Assembly: GCA_014843695.1 (NCBI GenBank)
Contig: CM026403.1
Coordinates: 2,596,065 to 2,660,064, forward strand
Reading direction: 5' to 3'
Length of the DNA stretch: 64,000 nucleotides
Source of the DNA: Archivesica marissinica
Taxonomy: Eukaryota; Mollusca; Bivalvia; Venerida; Vesicomyidae
The notes under the pieces were generated by a model that searched no databases, was not told where the DNA came from, and saw nothing but the letters and a program-made list of their open reading frames with translations. Shown here piece after piece: positions 1 to 12,384 of the stretch. A program made the position numbers and the translations under genes. Positions within the stretch are counted from its first letter, which is position 1, and every line of letters begins with the position of its first letter.

Positions 1-60
1 TCTGAAGTTTCACCCAGTTCTCTAACTAGACATAAATGGATGGATGATTGCTTTTATTTC

Positions 61-335
61 ACAGACGGATCTGTAGTCCAGTCGTTAACACGCTGGACTG
101 GTAATCCAGGGATCGCAGGTTCGATCCAGTGTCTGACCCTAATAAAATTAACAGTCTTTCAGATGGGACTTTAAATAGAGGTCTCGTGTCAGTGCTTTAC
201 ACTGTGCACATAAAAGAACCAGAGGAGATTCTGGAATGAGTCTCTGTCTGTATCATTGCACTATCCTCGAAAAATCTAAAATGACTAATCTCTTCAGGAG
301 ACGTCGCTCATATGGGCAACCGGTAGCGACGATAA
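61..335 (+). repeat. SINE-A copy 1 (tRNA-Thr-like head)
   Basis: tRNA-derived SINE. The head has A-box-like GTAGTCCAG and B-box-like GGTTCGATCC. In intact copies the acceptor-like stem is CAGACGG/CCGTCTG and the anticodon position reads GGT. The body ends in GGTAGCGACGAT. The SINE-A tail (TAAATAAACGTAA then CA repeats) reappears at about 456-490, after a SINE-C fragment. Confidence 0.85.
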
Positions 336-455
336 GTTTAAACTTTATTTAATTTACAACAATTGCGAAGCAAGTTTGAACAACTTATATTAATCACTCT
401 CGTTGGCGCGGATGAAAGCGTATATGTGGTCATTCATGTCGGAGACCACAGTACA
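336..455 (-). repeat. SINE-C 3' fragment inside SINE-A copy 1
   Basis: Reverse complement of the SINE-C 3' half (tail word GCGAAGCAAGTTT plus ATATTAATCACTCTCG and GATGAAAGCGTATATG). SINE-A sequence lies on both sides, so this looks like a nested insertion. Confidence 0.65.
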
Positions 456-490
456 ATAGCGACGTTAAATAAACGTAAGCACACACACTT

Positions 491-888
491 TATTTCATAT
501 GCGACCAAAATATATACCTTTTACTAAATACATGTAAAACATGCAAAACGCCTTTTCTTTCGGGTCAGAATATAAATTAATACGACATATGTACTAAACA
601 GAAAAGTAAGATTTAAAAGACGTACTAGTACTTGTTCCCACACTGTCAAATTCAACAATGGCTTCCTTACCATATAGTTACAGATGATATTAAACAGAAT
701 CTGAAATCAATATGTTTCCAACCTGTTTACATGCAGGATCTTTTGTTGTCTCCTCTTGCTGTTTGATATCAGCCTTCTCATCATTGCCACGTGTCTGATC
801 TTTGTCCGGGGTGGATTGAGGAGTGATTACTACAGATGAGGTGGACAAGTCGGCGTTCTCTAAGCATCCAGTGGTACTCTCTGAAAAA
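491..888. other. no recognised feature
   Basis: AT-rich DNA. I see no coding exon, RNA gene or repeat unit here. Confidence 0.5.
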
Positions 889-1155
889 TGTTATGTTATA
901 TTTCGGGTTTTACGCCTGCATCAGCACCATTTTGGGCTATATCGCCGGCGGGCAGTTTACCTAACACCACCTTTCCTGGGCAGGCTCCAGCGGTTAACCA
1001 GTACTTGGGTGCACCAACCTCCGTAAGAAACTGCCAACTTTTTCATATAAATGAGACACGGCCTGAGCGGGGCTCAAACCCGTGACAATCAGTGATGATA
1101 GGTTACAGTGGTATACAAGTCAGCGACCGTAACCACTCGACCACGGAGGCGGACA
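889..1155 (-). repeat. SINE-D copy 1
   Basis: Full-length-looking reverse copy of a tRNA-headed SINE whose head reads CTCCGTGGTCGAGTGG (A box) and GGGTTTGAGCCCCGCTCAGG (B box region). Two overlapping small ORFs here (823-1085) come from the repeat. Confidence 0.88.
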
Positions 1156-1235
1156 CTCTCGGAAAAAAAGGATTATAAACAAGAGCTGTCCATAAGACCG
1201 TATAAACGACTACTCGAAGCATCAATCAATTAAAT

Positions 1236-1430
1236 GTTTTGTTTGTTTACTTTTTGGGGTTTAAACATGCACCAACAGCTTAGGTTATATGGAGACTTTG
1301 CAGCTATTATTGGTGGAGGAAGCCAGGGTAGAACCATCAACCATCAACCATCATGTAGATAGCTTCCTCACTTGAAGGAATTTGAACATACTGTGGTGAG
1401 GACTGAGGAGCATATGATTTTAAGTCAAAA
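1236..1430 (-). repeat. SINE-E copy 1, decayed
   Basis: Reverse copy recognised by the 3' word TTTGGGGTTTAAAC and by GATAGCTTCCTCACTTGAAG, which match the SINE-E copy at 41836-42110. Confidence 0.55.
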
Positions 1431-1440
1431 ACTATAACCT

Positions 1441-2846
1441 GATTTGAACACAGTAACTTACATGTTAACAAGATTTTCCCAGTTTAGTAGATTGCATGTG
1501 TGGGCAGCATTGTGTGAAATTTCAATCAATTACATTTTGTATATACATGCACAGTGGCTAACGAGCAAGGTTCCCACTGTTGATCACCAATTGACCTTTC
1601 TGCAAACGCTACTTAGGCACGCCCCCCATAGTTACCGGTGCTCGCTGTAACCACGCAAGACAAGCTATCTAACAAAATGGCGTCTAACGCAGTCCTGCAT
1701 CGAGTTAATCTAGATAAATTCCGTCGAATTTCTCGGTTTTATTTCACCCAGATAAGAATATCTCGTTGAAAGCAAGAAGGCAAGGGTTTTAGGTGAATTC
1801 AGGTGATTTCGTATAATCCCTTGTTCGTCTAATGGTAGTTTCGTATACTAGTGCATTCGTATAATCACAGGTTCGTATTTTATATATATATATAGTACTG
1901 CACTATACAGGCCCATTATAATAATGCTATTATTAGCTATTTAGGTAATTAGACACAATTATGAATGGGACTATGTAACGTCACCTATCAATCGATCTGG
2001 ATATCTACATCACTGTCACACAGCCCGTAACTACATCTTTTCACTATTGTCAATGACAGACAGCATTAATTAATTTTAAATATTTTTCAAAAAATAATTT
2101 CAGATCACTCGTTATCAGATTTGATTAAAATTTTACTACATAACTCGTTTATCTAACAGAACGATAAAACAATGACTCGATGTAGTAATCAATTATATAA
2201 TTATGTGCACACATTTTATAATTGACCAATTAGCACAATCAGTGCTAAATTCCGATGTGAAATACTTTGATCTTGATAGCAGTGGCCCCTATCGGGTATT
2301 ATAACTCGGCGGTCTCTGTGATGTACCGTTAGTGGGATTGCTCCCAATAAACAGTGTGACACGCTTAAATTTGATTGCTGTGTTTGTGAGAAAAGAATGA
2401 CTATATGGGGTCAGTCGGTGTTTTTATAGATGCATTGTTTTTAAAGCAGCTGTCTGGTATTTTGTGGTTCATATACACACTTTTAGATTTGTCCAAGGAT
2501 TTTGAAATGGGTTGAATTTAACGTCGATCACCAGGATATCGACTAATTTTGTACTATAACTAACCCACACACCAAAGCTACACATTTTCAACATCATTAA
2601 AACAATTTTAAACCCGTATTTTCGATCAAATTCACGCCTTTTCAAATTTGTCTACTCGTTACTAGTGTGTCTAATATGCATTGTTTGTCTAACAAGATGG
2701 CGGCGATAAACCGTTGCCGGGGGTGTGCGCGAATGGTGCGATGCGATTGGCTAACGTCAGCTGTCAATCAAAATCGGCAGAAAGGTCAATTGCCGCAAAA
2801 AACATGTCAACCTCCATCATCCCTAACATAACATACCGCATGTGGA
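1441..2846. other. no recognised feature; short TA run
   Basis: AT-rich DNA with a short TA microsatellite near 1878-1892. No exon, RNA gene or tandem array that I can support. Confidence 0.5.
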
Positions 2847-3078
2847 AGTCGTGATAGCGCAGTGGATGCGCGATCGTTTCAGGTGCGAAAGGTTCGGAGT
2901 TCGAGCCCCACTGGAGCCGTTACGATTGTGCCCTTGGGCAAGGCATTTAAATTCCACGTTGCCTCTTCTCTCTCCCTCGTGGCGATGGATTCCATCAGGA
3001 ATGAGGTCTCGAGAGTGATTTATATAAGTTGAAGTAACTTGTTTCGCAATCGAGCTAAAATAAATTTGTATAAACTAA
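2847..3078 (+). repeat. SINE-B copy 1
   Basis: tRNA-headed SINE with head GTCGTGATAGCGCAGTGG and B box GGAGTTCGAGCCCC. The body includes TTCTCTCTCCCTCG, and the tail is AACTTGTTTCGCAATCGAGC followed by TAAAATAAA. The tail is almost the same as that of SINE-C. Confidence 0.85.
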
Positions 3079-3385
3079 CATACCGTAGTAGTTGGATCAG
3101 GACGCAAAAGATGCTGACACCATATACATATTTTACCTGATATTTTCCTTGGTGAATCTATTCCTTTGGAATCATCCCTTGAGGGACTGGGGGGGAAATA
3201 ATTTGTAATCTTCGAGTCGTTTAATGTACTAGCAGCCATGTCTTGATCACATCTACAACAGAACAACTATCCATAAGATGATGTACTAGACTTTTTGTCG
3301 CAGGTTCATGGTTACATTTTGACAAAAATATTGGTACCCATGTCTGAGACGATTCGTACGGGTCCATACCCAATGTCTGAGACAA

Positions 3386-3538
3386 TGTCGTGATAGAGCA
3401 GTGATAGCACGTTTGATTCAAGTGCGAAATATCATGAGCTTGAGCCCCGCTGGAGCCGTTACTCTCTTAGACAAGGCATTTCAATTCCACATTTCCTCTT
3501 CTCTCTCCCTCGTTGCGATGGATTTGGATAAACTAATT
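3386..3538 (+). repeat. SINE-B copy 2, truncated
   Basis: Diverged head and body of SINE-B (TGTCGTGATAGAGCAGTG to CTCGTTGCGATGGATT); the tail is missing. Lies about 300 bp after copy 1 in the same orientation. Confidence 0.7.
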
Positions 3539-4540
3539 GTCTGAGATGATTCATACATAATGTCTCAGACAAAATTTGTGCCCAAGTTTGGACAGTTTGT
3601 ACCCTAGGATTAAGAGTTAGTGACGTATCGTACCCAAGGCAAGTGTGGACAGTTTGTATCAAAAACTTTAATGTAATAATGATCCAAGTGTATCCCGGTG
3701 TTAATGGTTTTCGACGATGTAGTACATAACGGGACTCCTATAGCCTATAGGTTTAGAATTGTCATACACTGCAAACAATTTTATGTCACCAAATAAACAA
3801 TATTTTACCTTTCATTCACAAAAATCTCGAAGAAAACCGATTGTTTACTTTTTGAGAAAAGTTGACAAAATAGCGGTACCTCATTCTCAGTAATCCGGAA
3901 TGACGTTACATGTTTTCGCCTAACTGTGGAAATTGCCTGCAGCGCGATCATTAGTATGTAAGCAACAGTTTTTTTTAAACAAAACAATATAAATAAGGAA
4001 CACTTACTTTAATAATAGGCTTAATTTATCATTTTCACTCAAAATTCATTTGTTGGAGAGCATTTTGTCTATATACTGTATCTAAAACACTAATTTAGTT
4101 TAACTTAGACAAACACACGGGGCATAAGAAGTCGTCACCCCTCCTAATTACTCTGACTGAGTGCAGAACCGTAACTGGACCCATCCATCGAACACATCAC
4201 ATGGTGCCTAACAGAGAATAACTAGGTTTACACAACCATGTATATCAGTTGGAGAACCTCTATGACAACACATGGACCTGAAGGCGAAAAACGGTGAAAA
4301 TCAATATTATGCATAAGGACCCCTTGTGTGTAATAACGGACGGAACTCATAAACACGGAGCAGTGAGACTATAATGACATATTTATTCGTAAATATATTG
4401 GCGTGGCAGACGATGCATATGTCATTTTGGAGAAAAAATTGCCAATTTCTTTAAAAAATGATATTTATATGGTGACATAAAACGGATATAGTGAAATCTG
4501 GGGTAGGTTTAAAGTTTTCACCACTAATTTACCGGTATGA
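3539..4540. other. no recognised gene; weak repeats
   Basis: Contains degenerate repeats of a word like GGACAGTTTGTACC (3595-3660), also seen on the other strand near 4890-5100. No exon or RNA gene seen. Confidence 0.4.
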
Positions 4541-4548
4541 CTGAAACC

Positions 4549-4568
4549 CGGAAGGAGCGCTCCTTCCG
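4549..4568. repeat. 20-bp perfect palindrome
   Basis: CGGAAGGAGCGCTCCTTCCG is self-complementary. A near copy of the core occurs at about 4737-4757, and half-copies lie between. Possibly the ends of a small inverted-repeat element. Confidence 0.8.
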
Positions 4569-4984
4569 CGTAAGGAGCATTCGTCTACGGAAGGAGCGCA
4601 TTAAAAGCTTATTTCGTATACAATCTTTAAAAAAGTGATTGTTTTATGTAAATAATTATAAAATACGTTAAATCTGAAAGTTTTATGCAAATCGATTGTA
4701 AAATGGTGATCTTGTAGCATAATTTGTCAAATTCTGCGGAAGGAGCGCTCCTTTCGGTTTAAGTGCACAAGATATGTTTATTTATAATTCCGGTAAATGG
4801 AGCGTGAAATATTGCGTGATCTCTCTCGCGACTTGCTATTCCCACAGTTAGGCGAAAACCTGTTCTGGGCGAAAACTCTTCACACCGGGATACAAACTTT
4901 CAAAGTTTCATGGGTACGAAACGGCTCTAGGGTACAAACTGTCAAGACATTGGCCTTTGGGTACGAAACGTCCAAACGGTGTAC

Positions 4985-5050
4985 GAATCGTATGTATGTA
5001 TGTTCCATTAATGTCAAACCACTTGCGGAGACGTAGACATTGGGTATGAA
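4985..5050 (-). repeat. SINE-F tail fragment
   Basis: ATGT-repeat followed by TTCCATTAATGTCAAACC, matching the 3' end of SINE-F at 5792 in the same orientation. Confidence 0.5.
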
Positions 5051-5791
5051 ACGGTCAGGGTACGAATTGACTTAGTATTGGTCGAATAAATTTGGTACGA
5101 ACGTAGTAACTACATTAACAACAGAGTTTCAATCATAATAATCATTTGTTTCTCTGCTATAACTTTAAATAATGGACAACTACTTAAATTTCAAGCCCAC
5201 ATATTTCCAAAACACTTACAAAGCGTCAAAAACACCAAAAGTATTGCAAATTCTGTTTTCAAAATAAACTACAGACTGGTTTACAATTTTTGTAATTTGA
5301 TACTTCGACCCCCAAGATATATCGATCCCAACACAGATCGCCCAACATATATCACAACTAGTAAATATTAAAATCATAATAATAATGACAAAAGAGTCCT
5401 TTACATAATTGGAAGATAAGTATGTAGATATATTTGTCCAGGGCATTTGGGTTGAGGTGTCTTGGGGTCAAGGTGTCTTGCTTCCGCTGTTCTAATATTC
5501 TCGGCTGTCAGACACTTCGACCCCAAGACATTTCGACCTCTAGTAAACTCTTGAGACAGCTCAATCCCACTACATCTCGACCCCTGATTCAACATCATAG
5601 ATCTTGGTGTTTGCGGCACTCTTCATATAGTATATTGGCAATTAACAAATAATCTGCGTGGCAGCAGGCAGTGGAATCAAGTACACTAATCTACATGTAA
5701 AAGTGTCTATTTGTACAAAGGTTAGAAACGGTTGACGATATATGGGGTATTGATGACCAGAACCGACTGGAAGGCATGACAACGGTGGTGT

Positions 5792-6004
5792 GTGCATGCA
5801 TGCATGTTCCTTTAATGTCAAACCCCTCGCGAGGACTTAGACATGTTTTCCTGGGCAGGCTTAGCCGACCTAAGCGATTAACCAGTACTAAGCAATGTGT
5901 GTGAGGTGCCTTGCTCAATGACACTACATACGTGGCCTGACCGAGTATCGAACCCGGGACCGTTCGATTCCAAATCCGACGCTCTACCACTGGACCACGG
6001 ACGC
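5792..6004 (-). repeat. SINE-F copy 1
   Basis: Reverse tRNA-headed SINE. Read on the minus strand the head is GTCCGTGGTCCAGTGGTAGA (A box) and CCCGGGTTCGATACTCGG (B box), and it ends in an ATGC/ATGT-repeat tail at 5792-5812. Confidence 0.8.
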
Positions 6005-6189
6005 CACACTGTTGTGTGTTGTTGTTCCACAAGCTGATGGTTTGGGCGTGATTTCCCACAATGTGATGGGGTCAGAATAGGATGAAGCTGTGTTGGTAGA
6101 CATCAGTTTGTGTCCGTATAAAATGTGTTGTCTATTGTTATGACCTCTTGTACGTGAGCCAGTTGGTGTTAGCAGGTGTTGTGGGTCTA

Positions 6190-6520
6190 TGTCGATAAGT
6201 TGATTGTGAATGTTTTACATCATGATGGTGCGGGTTTAGTTGCGTCAATCGGCAAGTGTGTTCCAGCTAAGGTCGTGAAGCATGGTAGAGACGTTGCTTG
6301 TCCTGTTCTAGTCATTATACATACCATTGCTGCTCTGCGTTGAACCATTTCTATAGCTGGTTGATATTATGTTTAGAGTAGGGTGACCGCACTGTTGTTG
6401 ATGACAACTCTAAGGTTGGACGGATATATGCCTTGCAGTTAGTGAGTTAGCCTGTGGAGGAATGGCCGGGTCTTATGTTTTGGCGGAGGAAAGCAATGGT
6501 GGGATTTGCCTTTTTTGTGG
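6190..6520 (-). pseudogene. decayed LINE reverse-transcriptase 3' fragment
   Basis: The minus strand, in broken frames, gives pieces typical of the post-catalytic part of Jockey/I-type LINE proteins: an IAFLRR...IRP piece (about 6440-6520), KAYIRPTL (about 6415-6440) and MVQRRAA (about 6332-6353). Several frameshifts and stops are present. The small + strand ORF at 6506-6757 is the opposite strand of related sequence. Confidence 0.55.
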
Positions 6521-7432
6521 TTGCTCCATGAGAATGTATTTACCGTGTTGTATTGGTTTGAGTATTGTCGTGAGGCTAGCCTGGTGAACATTCAACTGCA
6601 GCTGGTGTCAGAAGGTGCCTTAGGTCACAACAGGAAAGCAATGTATGTCTGTATGGACGCCAGGATAGGTGTTCTGTGGGATCATTACGATGACCACAAT
6701 ATCGTCTGTGAGGAATTTCTTAAGGATATTGGAGAAGTCGTATTAGTTGATACCTAGGTTCCTGGGATGTGAAATGTATATGAAGTATATGGTATGTTGT
6801 TGTTAGTATTTATATTTATTGTAAATTATTACAAATAACGGTAATTAGTTTACATATTAACATATGTACATGTATATATAAAATAATTATTTATGAATAA
6901 TGTAGTATATAGAATATGTTGCTTAAAAAAGAAAAAGAAATTGTTAACAAACTATCTTCTTGTCAAAGAATTCTCCATATCTCATTATCGATCTTATCCT
7001 AATATCAAACCTTTGCGGGGATGTATACATATTGAGCGTAAATCCGGAAAGAATTTAAAAGGGCGATTAGTTATAAGCAAAATGATGAAAATTTGGTTAA
7101 AGTTGGGTTAAAAGTATAAAAGCAATAAGGTAGAACAACTACGAACTGGTATGATCAATATAGCAAACAACGACCGGTATGGAGATGTGCAATGTACGGT
7201 TCTTGGAAAAAAGTAAAACGTGTAATAGTCTGTATAGTTGCTGTAACTGACCTATAGATTAAAGAATGGGAGTGGCGTACTGCTGGGCTGAATAGGGGAA
7301 CTAGGTGATGCTCAATTGGGTTAGCAACCAGATCGTTATTAATTGTATGCATAAGGACTAGTATAGAAAGCTCATGAGTTGAATGCAAAGGAAGACAAGG
7401 GAAAAAACACTGGACATTTTGGTTCGAGGACG

Positions 7433-7446
7433 CCCCCCCCCCCCCC
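7433..7446 (+). repeat. poly-C tract (14 C)
   Basis: Uninterrupted run of 14 C; likely length-variable and error-prone in sequencing. Confidence 0.95.
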
Positions 7447-7841
7447 GTTGAATCTGAATATGTGGGTGGAAGTGAATGTGTAGGTGTATTATAGGAAAGT
7501 AAATACGTTTAAAGTTGACAGTTATTGTCGTTATATACTCTAGTTATGTTATTGGTGAATTCAATCCATATACTGATCGCATAGTACAAAGGGGCACTAA
7601 CTCTAGTCAAAACATTATAGCGGAATTTAATTCCGATTTACAACATCGTTTGTTAAATTGTATGGATACTCACACTATCACAGCTACTGGTAATGACAAT
7701 GTCAGTGTGTTTTCTGTTTCTAATGTTTCCAGTGCAGACAGCAGTGATTTCAGCCACGATAGCATCAGTATTCAGACAATTGCATATGTACATACATGTA
7801 TCTGTTAATAATATCACGTTCGTCGTCCTTACGGTGAAGAG

Positions 7842-8396
7842 TTGACATGTTTGTATATGAAAGCACATATTGTTTTTAATAAACGGAACGAACGTAGTAC
7901 TTGGGTAGAGTTTCATGATCCCGATATTATAGCTATAACTGAATCATGGGCATTCTTGGATAGTTTGCATTCTGAATTGGCTTTCCCCAACTATAAGCTA
8001 TTCCGACAAGATCGAATGGATACTCATCAAGGCAGCAGAGGAGGTGGAGTTATTATTTTCATAAATGATGTTCTGAGCCTATTGAAGTAAATGTAATGCA
8101 GCAGTCGGATTCACAATCTAGTGTGTTCTGTGAAATAGTTTTAAGCTCCAATACACGTCTACTTGTTGCATGTATTTATAGATCGCTTAATTCCAGAAAG
8201 GAGAGCTAGTGCTCGGGATATGCCATTTCTAGACGTAGTGAATGACGTATTTCTGTATCAACATGTGAACTTTCCCATGAGGGAGGGGAATACATTATAT
8301 GTGGTTATTACAGAGGAACCTGGTATGGTTACACATACAGTATATAGTCGATTGACAAACTAGGTTCAAGTGATCATGATGGGATAGTATGCACTA
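7842..8396 (+). pseudogene. LINE endonuclease domain, decayed
   Basis: APE-type endonuclease region of a non-LTR retrotransposon in several frames: FHDPDIIAITESWAF, FRQDRMDTHQGSRGGGVIIF, VNDVFLYQHVNFPMREGNTL and a final GSSDHDGIV, which holds the SDH catalytic signature. At least two frameshifts. The upstream ORF 7515-7808 may be the 5' part of the same element, but it shows no motif that I recognise. Confidence 0.75.
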
Positions 8397-8404
8397 TTCA
8401 ATCT

Positions 8405-8472
8405 TGGAACGAGCTTCCAGTAGACGTACTATCAGCGCCTAGCATCAATAGCTTCGAGAACCGATTTCACTG
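8405..8472 (+). pseudogene. LINE C-terminal piece out of order
   Basis: Encodes SWNELPVDVLSAPSINSFEN followed by a stop, a typical last segment of CR1/Jockey-type LINE proteins. It sits between endonuclease and reverse transcriptase, so this locus is rearranged or is a merge of two copies. Confidence 0.65.
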
Positions 8473-8545
8473 AAATGACACAATACCATGTCAGACCAGC
8501 GGAGGCGACTACATTGATGATGCTCGACGATGGCATGTTAGTTAT

Positions 8546-9491
8546 TTGGGCGACTGCTTAAACATTAATTGTACCTCAAGCCACTTAGATAATTATTGTC
8601 TACTGAATAAGTCGCAATTTGGTTTCATGAAAGGGAAGTCGTGCCTCACGAATATTCTTGAATTTCTAGAGGATGTCAGTTATAAAATAGACAATTGTGA
8701 GCCAGTGGATGTGATATATTTAGACTTTTGCAATGCCTTTGATAAGGTACATAGGCAAAGACTATATGATATTACTGGACATGTGTTGCGCTGGATTGGG
8801 AATTGACTTAGTGGTAGAATAAAGCGTGCACTACTTAAAGACAGCACATCTTCTTTGGCTGACATTCTAAGTTGTGTGCCACATGGCTCTATTCTGGGAC
8901 CAGTACTATTTATAATATTCATTAACGATAGTCATCAAGAGGTTTGCAGATGACTGTAAGATTAATAGGGGAGTTTCAAATCTTGAAAGCATTAATCAAC
9001 TCCAAACAGATATCAGTAATTTATGCAAATGGTCAATCGATTGGCAGGTGTTGTTTAACGCCGGCAAGCGTAGGTTTGTGCATATGGTATTCAACAATAC
9101 AAGAGCCAGTTATCTTTGAATAATATCAGTCTGAAGTCGTCTACACAGGAACGAGATCTAAATTATATGGAAGCTGTAAAGAAAGCCAAGTTGATATAAT
9201 ATTAGCGTTATATGTTTATCAGGCTGAGTATTACAACTAAGTGCAAATATATAATTACAAAAGCAGTTATTTCGACCATTACTGGAGTATGGAGTCCAAT
9301 CTTGGAACCCTTATTTACTAAAGGATATCAACCTATTAGAGACAGCTCAATGGCGTGCAACAAAGATTATCCCTGAATTAAAAGTAAAACATGACATGTC
9401 ATACCCGGATACATTACATTTAAGAAGACATAGAGGCGACATGCTGGACGTAATTAAAATACTCACAGGTAGAGAAGGAATCAAAGCAGAT

Positions 9492-9495
<4 letters not shown>
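8546..9495 (+). pseudogene. LINE reverse transcriptase, decayed
   Basis: RT pieces in order: LLNKSQFGFMKGKSCLTNIL, VDVIYLDFCNAFDKV (motif A with Asp), SCVPHGSILGPVLFIIF and the catalytic FADD at 8943-8954. After a break comes the thumb/C-terminal region RPLLEYGVQSWNPYLLKDIN and HRGDMLDVIKILTGRE (9262-9495). Stops and frameshifts show that it is dead. The clade is in the Jockey/CR1/L2 range; I cannot be more exact. Confidence 0.85.
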
Positions 9496-9522
<27 letters not shown>

Positions 9523-9560
9523 TCCGTTAATGTCAAATATGCTCACCAAGAACGAGACAA
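9496..9560 (-). repeat. ATGT microsatellite with SINE-F tail
   Basis: ATGT repeats followed by TTCCGTTAATGTCAAA, as at the end of SINE-F. It interrupts the LINE between its C-terminal block and the last segment at 9636. Confidence 0.6.
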
Positions 9561-9635
9561 ATGGCATTAATCTAGGAGGGAGCATACAACATTTAAATGT
9601 TAAGCTGTGTTAAATGTTTTATATAAAAGCTGTGT

Positions 9636-9687
9636 TGCATGCACCTAGTATCAACAGCTTCAAGAACCGATTGACAAATTCCTAAAG
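9636..9687 (+). pseudogene. LINE C-terminal end
   Basis: LHAPSINSFKNRLTNS and a stop: the normal end of the LINE protein, separated from the preceding block by the ATGT/SINE-F insertion. Confidence 0.65.
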
Positions 9688-10681
9688 AAAACACACGGGT
9701 TCTTATGGATACCAAACCGGTCACTCCGAATCCGCGGCACTGGAACCAGTGGGTCACATAGCTGCGGGTTACAGGTAAATACATGTATATACAGATGCCA
9801 TGTCAGACATATCGGTCACTATATAAGACCTAAATAAAGCACTTTATGAATAAGGCTTCGAAATGTCTTGCGATATTCAGTTGTCTAGATGTCGATATGT
9901 CTTGGGTCGATGTGTTTTAGTGGCGAGATGTCTTGGGGTTGAGATGTCTGGCTACCAATATTCTCTAATACACTAATTTGTAAAATTTCATTATATGACA
10001 CATATTGCTAACACTATGTCAATCAATATTAAAATTATCACATAAGAAAACACGACTAGAATATGAATGATAAATATTTAGCCTCTTAAAATAATATATA
10101 TATTTTGTTTATAGGCTTTCCAAATTTACATTGCATTGTGGGATATTGAGAAATGGTCGATTCTTGCAAGGAGAGCCACGCTAAATTTTCTCAAGAAAAA
10201 TGGTCAGAACTCCTTCTAATTGAATCTCTTCATCTCACTTTCACTGTCAAATTGAAAATAAACTAGTTTCCTTCAAGTTCTATTCACGAGTTTTGTAAAA
10301 TATTCGTGTATAATACTGCGATTCTTCATTTGCTTGAGATGATGTAAACAAAACATTAAAAAAAAATAATATTGCTCAGTGTTGCTCTTTTTTTCACGTA
10401 TGAATGTTATTACTTATTGCCATTTGAAATCAATATTACATTTAAATTAACATTCATATATTTCATATAAATGTGACAGTTTGCCTTCCAACACATACTT
10501 AATTTTTTATAAATGTATAATTATCTGAATGAAGACTGCCAACATTGTAAAAGGAAGTTAACCTCTTACAAATTTGTCGGAGGCTTTGGAGTACAGTTAG
10601 GACAGTGGGGGTTGAGTGTGTAGCCCTAGAATTTATTTCTACATGTGAATTATACAATCATAATATATACAGAGAAGCGCG
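9688..10681. other. no recognised feature
   Basis: AT-rich DNA. Weak internal repeats of GATGTCTTGGG-like words at 9855-9950 resemble 5450-5580. No exon or RNA gene seen. Confidence 0.45.
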
Positions 10682-10880
10682 ACTTCAAATGACTTGCACC
10701 TCATCTATGTAGATTTGAATCCCACTGGGGGTGTTGAATTTGTTCATGCAAAGACTGGCTTGCAGTATGTCGGTGGTTCTACCCAGGTGTTTGTCCATGC
10801 CTGCAATACTGCTTGTAGGGACATCCGGGTCTTCCATTAAACGCTTCTGGTGAGGCAATAAACCCCAAAAACAATATTTT
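10682..10880 (+). repeat. SINE-E copy 2
   Basis: Contains TTTGAATCCCACTGGG (B-box-like), GGTGGTTCTACCCAGGTG and the 3' end AATAAACCCCAAAAACAA, matching SINE-E at 41836-42110. Confidence 0.75.
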
Positions 10881-11220
10881 CAAAAAAGCATATTTCTAAA
10901 AATTTGCTACATACTAATAAAATAGTACATGGGAACAAGGTCCACGCTCCGAGACACTGAAAAATGACATGTGTTACTTATGACCACGTTTCCAACCAAC
11001 ATTTTTCAACCGATTTTCCTAAACTGTGTCTCGTTCTACTCCGCTTGTAACTCTCCTGATCAACGGTGGTCAGCACGTTGTGGAATGGTGATAAAATGTC
11101 TTATTTTAGTGCCGTTCATTTGACCCGAGCTCCCAGGTTTTTACACATGAAAATCACTAAAGACGTCTGTTTGAAATGCTTTAATAGTAAAATATCAGAA
11201 AGAAATTATATTCATCATCA

Positions 11221-11460
11221 TCATCCCTCTTCGTCCCGTCTGGAACATAGAGCCTTGACTACAGCTTTCCATCCTCTACAGTCCTGCGCTTTGAGCTTTG
11301 CCTCTCCCCAGGAGATCCCATATGTACGAAGCTCAGTGTCTAGAGTTCTTCTCCAAGTCGTGTTTGGACGGCCTCGCCTGCGCTTCCCTTGGGGGTTCCA
11401 GTCGAGTGCCTGTCGTAGGGTGTGCCCAACCCACTGCCACTTCCGCCCCTTGATGGCAAT
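11221..11460 (-). pseudogene. LINE C-terminal fragment
   Basis: Open for 79 codons on the minus strand: KGRKWQWVGHTLR, LDWNPQGKRRRGRPNTTWRR and ALCSRRDEEG, followed by two stops and a short TGA-repeat tail. WxWxGH...W.P.GKR.RGRP is the common end of a group of LINE ORF2 proteins. It is 5'-truncated, and the tail marks the 3' insertion end. The + strand ORF 11066-11509 is its shadow. Confidence 0.8.
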
Positions 11461-11509
11461 GGTATATTACACATGCTTAGAAATGTGTTTAAATTCAAAG
11501 TTTCATTGA

Positions 11510-12384
11510 AATAAAGATGTTCGCTTTATCGTTAAAATTTCGTGGAACCGTACTCGATCTGTTGCGTACCGATTTCATGCGTAATAAAATTAATTGCATA
11601 TATCGACCTTTTTTTTGTATAATCAAAATTTCTATTGGTTTGTCAAGGCTACTTGGGGTGCAGAAGGCTCAGATGTTGAAATCAACTACTTGTGATCATT
11701 TAGTGACCGTTGCAACTGGGATCCAATGTAGAACTATAGAAGTTACAACGTAATATGAAACTTAAATACTAATCTTATAAGGTCCTAAACCCAAAGCTCA
11801 GCAAACTAGTAAATGTTTTCTATAGTTCTGAAGAAAAAAACTGCACATCCAGTGCTGATCTAGACACACCTTTGTTTTTATATAATCTAAATATCCCACT
11901 GTATAGGAATGCATTGTAAATTGATATATATATATATTTGCAGGTGTGCGCGCGTTCTTGCCAACAGAATGTTTAGAATATTTTATTTCAATATCAAATA
12001 GTGTCAGTGAATGTTAATCGATCTCATAAGAACGCTTTCGGACATCGTTGTGGCTCCATTAGCTCTTTCTGTGGGACCTCGATGTGGGTTCCAATGAACT
12101 ATTTCCCATTGTGCATTTTTCTTGTACGAAGATTTTAATTTACATGCAAATCAACACTCTTTGCTTAACTCGCATGACTGTAAAGCTCGCTATTATGAAT
12201 CCATTTTTTCAGCTTACTTTTATGAAATTGTGTACTTGAATATGAGGGCTGAAATTTACTGTAGACACCAATAACCTACCAATATGTGGACTTTACTTAG
12301 CCAAGTCCAAATGCATATATATTTGTTTGTATCTGAAATAGTGTGTGTACGAGCCATTACTGGTCCAAATCATCACCCATCAAA
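11510..12384. other. region upstream of start exon, promoter not identified
   Basis: Contains a TA run near 11922-11936. Any promoter or 5' UTR of the SBNO1 gene may lie here or farther upstream, but I see no convincing core promoter element. Confidence 0.35.

Noticed and set aside
1..12300. A separate upstream protein-coding gene
   Set aside because: Small ORFs here are SINE or LINE shadows or random; no chain of exons with good splice sites and recognisable protein was found.
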